Origin: Cryptomeria japonica
Taxonomy: Eukaryota > Streptophyta > Pinopsida > Cupressales > Cupressaceae
Length of the DNA stretch: 64,000 nucleotides
Direction of reading: 5' to 3'
NCBI RefSeq assembly: GCF_030272615.1
Contig: NC_081415.1
Span: 368,655,667 to 368,719,666 of the forward strand
Shown: in pieces, positions 57,344 to 64,000 of the stretch
Numbering within the stretch: the first letter of the stretch is position 1
How the letters are laid out: every line of letters starts with the position of its first letter
Program-made: the position numbers and the translations under genes
The notes under the pieces: generated by a model
Databases searched by the model: none
Seen by the model: only the letters and a program-made list of their open reading frames with translations
What the model was told of the DNA's origin: nothing

Positions 57344-58072
57344 AGCCCAAACCCTAATTTCCAATTAGGGTTTCATTTGCCCTTTTTATTAATAAAATAA
57401 CTTTATTTTATTTGCAAGACAATCCCTTTAGAAGTTCGATTGGCTAGAGGGGTCAATTATTCATTGAATGTGTTATGGCTTTTATTTAATAATATATTAA
57501 GATAAGTGATTAATATAATTACCTTTTTATTATTTAATCAACTTAAGAAATATTTTAATATTTCCTATTTTATTCATCAAGGGCTCAAACAAACTCGGAA
57601 CTGTAAACTGATTGAAGCCACCTGCCGGTGGATAATGCCCGAGCCACATAAGCCAACTGGTAGTTTCCCCCTAAAATCTAGGGATGCTCCTAAAAAGTAG
57701 GAGATTGAACCTTTCAACCTGAGACTGAATTCCAATGTTTCCCCTTTGCTGTGTGCACCTCCGGGATGTCTGTTAGTGAACTGGGAGTTCCTCCTAAAAA
57801 ATAGGAGATGCACTCAAAGTCTCCAAAACGTTCATAGAGGTCTCCGGATGCCCCCTAGACCACTCCCAGTCAATTCCTAAAGAATAGGGATCCCTCCTAA
57901 ATTTTAAGAAACTGTTGTCAACTTCTCCTAGCTGCCTGAAAGGCTCATGCATGACTCTCTAAGCCCTTGAGTTGGTTCCCTTCACGCTCTGCTAGCCTAC
58001 AGGAACCAGATAATAGACCAATGCTGCTAGAAATGCTGTCAGTAAGGGTGGGCAAAAATTGGGGACACGACA
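57344..58072 (-). repeat. Probable minus-strand LTR part with hairpin array
   Basis: On the minus strand, TGTCGTGTCCCCAATTTTTG starting at 58072 resembles the TGTTGTGACC start at 40983 and would be an LTR start. Within it, dyads CCCTAAAATCTAGGG (57669), CTCCTAAAAAGTAGGAG (57687), CTCCTAAAAAATAGGAG (57791), TTCCTAAAGAATAGGGA (57874) and CTCCTAAATTTTAAG (57894) form a loose array. The low-coordinate end abuts the second ORF-bearing element. Confidence 0.5.
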
Positions 58073-60202
58073 ATCAGCCACAAATAAAAGTTGCATACTC
58101 ATATCAATGTAATCATTAAATCTTGCATGATTCAAGACTCTTAGCGATAGAATATTTCAGATCTATGTGTACACCAGATTAAAGTACAACCAATATATAT
58201 ATATATCAGTTCGCAAGAATCATATTCAAATTAGGAACACAACTTTCAGACCTGCAGGCATCATTAACTCTATCAGTGATAACATATCCTCCATTGTTAA
58301 ATCCGGGAAACTTATCAAGATAAGTTCTTTCTTCCCAAAACTATTCTTAACATTATGAGTTAAATATCATAGTAAAATGTCTTCAGAATTGATGAAATTA
58401 TATTTATAAATTTATTACAATTCTCACTTTAAGTTAGAAATGTTGTTTCAGGTCTAAATCAAGGTTAATCCCAAATGGGGACATTATAGTGGCTAGCAAA
58501 GAGAAAGAAATGTGACTGATTTAAACCCTCCAAATCTGCTTTTTGTCTTCACAAATCTGCTCTTTGATTTCTCCAAAAGGTGCAATCTGAAAACAATATG
58601 CAATCTTCTCAAATGAAGCCCAAATGTAGTCTCTGAATGAAAACACCAGCAAAATCCAACAGGAAAGATCTTTCACTTTTGAAATCAATGTCCTCTATGA
58701 AGGTTTTCATCCTCACAAAGCCCTCGAATGAACGAAGTTTAAACCAGCAGAATCGTGTTATGAAAACTCCAAAACATAAATGAAGAATGAGCTCCCGAGG
58801 TCTATTTATCTTTTCTCAAAACCCCACGCCCAACTTGGAATTAAATATATTTAATTTAATTTAACAATACCCTTATATGTTCCTATGTAGGTGTCCCCTT
58901 CATTTTAGTAATTTAAATCACTTTTTAAATGTTTCCTTATGCCCCCTAGGCATCATTAAATAAAGACACTTTATAATTTTAAACAATGTTAAGTTAAATA
59001 TTTTAATTTTACTTAATTTATCAATGTTATTTAAAAAAAATCCCCTAGTCACCATTTAACACCAAAATAACATCATTAAATACAGTCACTGACTAAACCA
59101 TAGTGGAACCGCTGCCTATTGACCAAGTTAGTTCCCAGGTTGTCACTTACTAGAAATATTAAAAACAAACCAACTATCCAAAACCCCTCCAGAAAGTGTC
59201 ATAATGTGGATCTTACCAAATTGAGCTCAAAACAACACCTGCTTATGTCAGATTAGTAGGTGTAATATCCCTTGCTATATCTGATCCCTAATTGCTGACT
59301 TGGACCTCAAGGAATATTGTCAAACAATTGTCATGAAGCTTTTATCTTGCTGTCTTTTGTTTTCAGATTGTTTTCGCTTGCTTGGAATGGTTTCAAATGA
59401 AGTTTAAATGCTTGCAATTGATTACTAAGACATCTGGGCCAAGAGCTAAAAATGCAAATGCAATCCTTTTTGTCTTTTGAAATGCATACATATGATTCCT
59501 ACATGTAAAATGTGCACCTACAACCAATGGACATTTTGCCAAACTCTTCCCATCCATCCAAAGATAACCAATATGCAGCAATTAAGCATTTTGACAAACA
59601 GATGGCATGCAACCTTGTACTACCTCATTTTATGCTAAACCAAATACAAGTTGGAATGCGCAGCGCTTATGATGATTTCAACTATCCAATATTCAATTCC
59701 AAGACTCTTGGCTCACAATCTAAATGCCAACACAAGTCTGATAAAAATGTGCATCTATAGCAACACCTTGCAAATCGATATGACTATGCAAATAAACATA
59801 AGGCACCTGATGTACAAATCGATATGCTCTGTAACAATGCAGCAGCCCTTGATGCTGATGAAACCTCACAATATTTGGTGAACTTATGCACCCTATGTAT
59901 GCTGCCCTTGCTGGAGTATATCAGTCCTCAGAATTAATTAATTGCAGCCTTGAGACACCTCCAATATTCACAAATTTCACTGCTGGTTACAAACAACTCA
60001 AAAGCAACCTTCAAAAGATATTTCACTACCTCAAGTAGCTGTCACAATGAAGATACTACGTTCTCCAATGCCCTGATTAGCAGAAATATAGAAACCCTTG
60101 GGTTTCCCTTCTCCAAATGCCAAGAAAATTTCATGAAATCAAATGCTCAAAGAATAACTTGTACGATTTCATGGAGGAGTATTTATATTTCCCAAAGTTG
60201 CA

Positions 60203-60252
60203 TGGATACGGATACGGATACAAATATGGATACAGTATCGGGTATGGATGCC
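60203..60252 (+). repeat. GGATAC short tandem repeats
   Basis: GGATACGGATACGGATAC followed by spaced GGATAC and GGTATGGATG variants. Confidence 0.75.
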
Positions 60253-60659
60253 ACCCATTTTTTAAGACCTGCAATATGGATATGACTGGATATGACATTC
60301 ATAAAGAACACATACACATATATTTAACACAATTTTCGAATTTATTCGAGGAGTTTTTGATTACTTCAAAAGCAATATAGACACATAATTGCTACATAAA
60401 TAATGATAAGTTGATTTAACATTTTACAATATGCAAAAATAATAGAGATGCATTGGAAGATAACCCAAAAAATGGGTCACTAAAATATAAAAACATTTCA
60501 TTTGTCTTTCTCATTTGGTGTAGATTTTGTTAATACCAAGTTTTAAAAATAAAATTGAATGAATGAAGTTTAAAAAAATTAATATTAGGAAGATTTACAT
60601 CAAATTTTTTAAAAATCAAATCACATAGTATCTAGCATGGTTGGAAATCAAGGTTTTTT

Positions 60660-60754
60660 GGGCACGCATGGGTACAATATTCTACGTGTATCTGGGCTGT
60701 ATTGGATACGTATCCGTTTTGGAAACGGGAACGGATACGGGGACACGCGTGCCC
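60660..60754. repeat. Nested inverted repeat with central GGATACGTATCC
   Basis: The ends GGGCACGC (60660) and GCGTGCCC (60747) are exact inverted copies. A 12-bp perfect palindrome, GGATACGTATCC, lies between them at 60704-60715, followed by a further GGATACGGGG. It may be a transposon end. Confidence 0.7.
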
Positions 60755-61416
60755 AGGGAGGGACAAAGGAGTTTCTGGCTACTCTGATATTTCCCTCTTG
60801 GCTCGATTTCCCATGAAAAAAACATTAATAACATTTAAAATGTTATTTCATTGAGACTTAGGGAATACTTTTAATATTTCATTAAAATTCTCCTTTATAA
60901 TTAATTCCTCAAATGGCCCCCTTTTAATGAAGAACATGACCCTTTCTTTTTGAAATAATAAGAACTTATAATATAACATTAAATGGCCCCATAATAAAAT
61001 TTATTAATAAAGTTATCACTTTATTAATAATCAAATAAGCATAACTCCATGATTAATCAATATTTCTTCATTCTGTCTACACCGGGGAGTTCACCATTTT
61101 ATCCTTTGTCCAACCCATTGACTTACTAAAAAAAGAAAGGGTCCCTCTTGACTGTCTCTTGACTTACTATAAATAGTAAGTATATGAAATTGAGCCCAAA
61201 TGAAGTCCAATCTGAGCCAAACAAAGACCAAACTGGAACATATTGAATTCTAATGCCTCTACCTCAGAAGACCCTCTATCCACAATTATTAGCCTACGAG
61301 AGTCAAAATGATAGGCTAATCACTCATGAATAGGAACGAGCTAAAGATGGGGACATTACAGTAGGACTAAACGGTCTGCAAGTTCCTAAGATTTCCCTAA
61401 CAAAAATGTAATTAGC

Positions 61417-61700
61417 CTATGTGAACTTGTTGAATAGGCCAATGGTCACTAAGTTGTTAGTGCTTAGGAAGGGGACATTACATTCTTCTTCCATATTGCA
61501 ACCAATAGCTACTAATTGATTGCGAATGTGCTTGATCTTCATCAAATGTTCTTGTAAGGACATCTCATACATCATGATGGAGAAAATAATATTTTTGACA
61601 TAGAAGGCCTTGCCTTTATCTGATGTCTTGTATAGATCGCATAGGTCACCCAAATCTCTGCAAAGGTTTTACTTGATGGAACCTCCAAAAGCATTTCATT
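61417..61700 (-). pseudogene. Copia gag (UBN2) fragment
   Basis: The frame reads LEVPSSKTFAEIW, then after a one-base frame change GDLCDLYKTSDKGKAFYVKN, MYEMSLQEHLMKIKHIRNQL and VAIGCNMEEE. This matches the UBN2 pattern W..L...Y...DK..a..l, M.E..s..eHl..i..i..qL..iG..m.ee. The CCHC knuckle is not present. Confidence 0.75.
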
Positions 61701-61737
61701 TGTTACTGATAACTTGATGAGCATGATACTTATGGTA

Positions 61738-63116
61738 TGATGAAATAATAAGTATCCGGTAGATTACTGAGAGGAGGGGGGGGGGGGGGTGAATCAGTAA
61801 ACTGAAAAACTGATACAAACTTTCCAAACTCAAACTCAATCACATAAAGTAAACTTATCAATAAAATATCACTGTCAAGATCAATACTTATAAGAATACT
61901 CAACATCAACCGGTTAACTGTTAAAGCAACTTAACAGTAAACAACTTTAAACTTGTAAACATCCAAATGCTTAATCATATATCAACACACTCCATTTCTC
62001 AATGCTTCTAGTAATCATGCCTTATCAGAAGTTAATCAAATCAACAAATAAGATTATAACCACAAAACATTCACCACATGACACAAATGTTTATACGTGG
62101 AAAACCCAAATAGGTAAAAACCACGGTGAGATGAGACTCACAAGATAGCTATCTGAACTCTTCTGAAGTTCGCCCTGTTAGGAGCCAAGCCTGTTAAAGC
62201 TTTTACAATAAATCCTGTTAAGAATTGATCTTGTTAGGAATTACCCGGTTAAGGGATTTACAAATGCCTTGATAAAAAGCAAATACCCTATTAGGAGTAA
62301 CTCGGTAGAGGATTTGAGAAACCAAGCTTGTTAGAGCTTACCCGGTTAGAGGATTTCAATTCTGTTGTAATTGTTAGAAGACAACAGGATTTTCTTGATC
62401 TGTCTGAATAGCACTACATTTGCTTGATCAGATCCTTTTAAGCTTCAATCTGCCTTTACTCAAACTGCAGATCCATTCTTCGGTTAGGCAACCACACACT
62501 CAATTGATTTCCACCAACTCTTGCCAACACTTTTTACAAAACAACTTCATCGACCTTAAATACAAATCAATTAGGACGGTAACACAACAAAAACCTAATT
62601 CTCTCATAGAGATTACAAACAAATTGGTTCAAGTGTAACCGTTGGATTTACATAGCAATCTATACACATTCTTCAAGAAAATTCCAACCGCTCCATGATC
62701 ACCGCTTCATCGGACTTGTAACTCATCACGTGCTTTGCATTAGATGCAATCCACTTTGCTCATTCCCTAGACAATCAAACAAATGCGCCAAAACAATCTG
62801 AACTTATCTTCATACAATGACCACACGTGTCACTATCATTACCGCTCATCAGATAATAAACCAACATAACCATTTCAGCAAACTTAATCGGTTAGGGTTT
62901 AACAAAAAACAACTGGTAGGGTTTACCGGTTACATTGCATAGAAAGGGTTTAACCTTATACACCAGTTTACAACATCTTCCTCAAAGCTCTTCCTACCGG
63001 TTACAAGACTATCAATAACAACAATATCAGCAATAACATAAATACCATTACCGGTTCAATTGACATCAATGACAACATAACATATCATTAATGCAATCTT
63101 CATGCAAATGCCAACA
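61738..63116 (-). repeat. Copia LTR
   Basis: On the minus strand it starts TGTTGGCATTTGCATGAAG and ends near TTATTTCATCA, about 1,379 bp. A 14-G run on the plus strand (61776-61789) is the family's C-rich tract. ACGTGGAAAACCCAAATAGG (about 62096) matches a signature of the 19.1-20.6 kb LTR. Repeats of CGGTTA / TGTTAGGAG-like half-sites fill 62160-62370. The flanks of the LTR do not form a duplication. Confidence 0.7.
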
Positions 63117-64000
63117 GATACCTTCATGATTACGCTCATCAAATTTGTCCTAGTCTTTACTCAAAACAGTCGGCTGAGTTTCAGTACCAAGGATGATCTT
63201 ATTGAGGCATGTTTACTCAAAGGTCATGAGCATACTCAATTTCTAGGTGTTGTAATTCTTGCTAGTGAAGTGTTGACTACCTTCCAACATTATGTTGGGT
63301 AATGATGCCATCTCTCACACAATAGGAAATAACAGAAAATTAAAACCTTGCTGTTACAACAAAAAACCTAGGTCAAAAACACTAAGTGCCACCAAATTTT
63401 TTTGAAAACCATGATTTTATCCAAAATTGTTTAAAAAATATCTGCAAAAATAAGCTAAAACCTTAGCTTTCCAAACTTGCAAACCTGATAAAAAATGCTC
63501 CTGCAAGAAAATAAAAACTGTACCCAAGTCGCATTGTAAAATTGCTGAAAAATTTGACATAAATGTTGCTGATTTTAGGAAATCTTGGTCAGCTCCAAAC
63601 ACCCACGATTTTGTTTAAAATCATCAATAAAGGTCCTTTCATTCATGGTCTGTGAAAAAATAGCCTTGTCGCAATGAAGAAAATGCCACAATCTTATTTA
63701 AAAATCACCAAAAAATTCTGCGATACCTGTTGGCGGCCCCAAAAAGGCCAGTTGCATATCTTCAGTTTGCAGAAATAAAGGCGCAAGTTGGTGAAAGAAG
63801 TCATACGTTTCTTATCAAAGTAATTGCCAAAAAACGATGCCCTTTTGCAGTGAAAAAAAACCTTGGAACGATTGTTTGGAGGAAAAACAGCATAATTTTT
63901 GCAAAAGTAGTTGCAATTTTCAACCAAAAACAAACCTGCAATTATGGTGTGATGTCAACTAAAAATGCAGTGTGATTTTGCCTGAAAAACCTTGCGATTT
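63117..64000. other. Non-coding tail of the window
   Basis: AT-rich with many short words like CCTTGC, AAAATTGC and CCAAAAAATT that resemble the TRIM interior in style. No gene is supported; short open frames here have no family features. Confidence 0.35.

Larger units (their letters stand above)
58073..61410. other. Non-coding region with LTR-edge-like motifs
   Basis: No supported gene. GGGGACATTATA (58477) and GGGGACATTACA (61349, 61471) are possible minus-strand LTR starts (TGTAATGTCCCC). GGATAC repeats occur at 60203-60252 and a nested dyad at 60660-60754. Confidence 0.35.
61417..63116 (-). mobile_element. Copia element fragment: 5' LTR plus gag piece
   Basis: On the minus strand an LTR (63116 down to 61738) is followed within about 60 bp by gag coding. 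The normal leader and gag N-terminus are missing, so an internal deletion has occurred. No further copia coding follows below 61417. Confidence 0.65.

Overview
This window looks like intergenic or intronic DNA from a large, AT-rich plant nuclear genome. I infer a gymnosperm, most likely a conifer. The reasons are the near absence of host genes, the layered and heavily decayed Ty1/copia, Ty3/gypsy and L1-type LINE elements, and one possible host locus (37.9-38.6 kb) of two small exons with degraded retroelements just downstream. There is one 500-N assembly gap (24643-25142). I see no rRNA, tRNA or CRISPR array.

Layout. 1-1.8 kb: minus-strand remnant of a retroelement-borne protein of unknown function. 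1.84-7.3 kb: LTR element with a truncated left LTR, a gag remnant and a long right LTR. 7.34-12.9 kb: minus-strand L1-type LINE (ORF1, endonuclease, RT, zf-RVT, RNase H, poly-A). 12.9-15.43 kb: minus-strand chromodomain gypsy element, cut by a plus-strand copia element (5' LTR, PBS, gag-PR-integrase, 15.43-19.1 kb). That element is itself cut by a minus-strand copia element (3' LTR, PPT, RNase H, RT, integrase, 19.1-23.7 kb). 23.8-24.6 kb: an array of 14-bp near-palindromes, then an intron-containing gene start running into the gap. 25.1-27 kb: RNase H end of another LINE. 27.67-27.8 kb: a GC-rich hairpin array, next to a 306-bp LINE tail with a perfect 18-bp target-site duplication. 28-41 kb: mostly non-coding, with gypsy fragments, microsatellites and the two host-like exons.

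The best-resolved nest is 40.3-50.8 kb. A minus-strand gypsy element (gag about 50.8-50.3 kb, protease about 41.0-40.5 kb, RT-like pieces about 39.6-39.0 kb) is split by two later insertions. One is a 1.69-kb TRIM-like element (48618-50304, TSD GAAAA). The other is a 7.53-kb insertion (40983-48512, TSD CAACC) with TG...CA ends but no internal LTR pair that I can see. The large insertion holds a tandem array of 33-bp hairpins spaced 166-177 bp, one frame of about 1,073 codons broken only by three TAG codons, and a TATA-bearing LTR-like tail. A diverged relative (about 50.8-57.3 kb) has the same plan: a different hairpin array, a homologous long ORF and a homologous tail. I propose, as inference, that these are giant LTRs (one solo) whose U3 carries both a hairpin array and a long ORF.

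The recurring theme is arrays of dyad-symmetric motifs. At least six sequence-unrelated arrays occur here, and in two of them the arms change together. The window ends with a minus-strand copia 5' LTR and gag fragment (61.4-63.1 kb).
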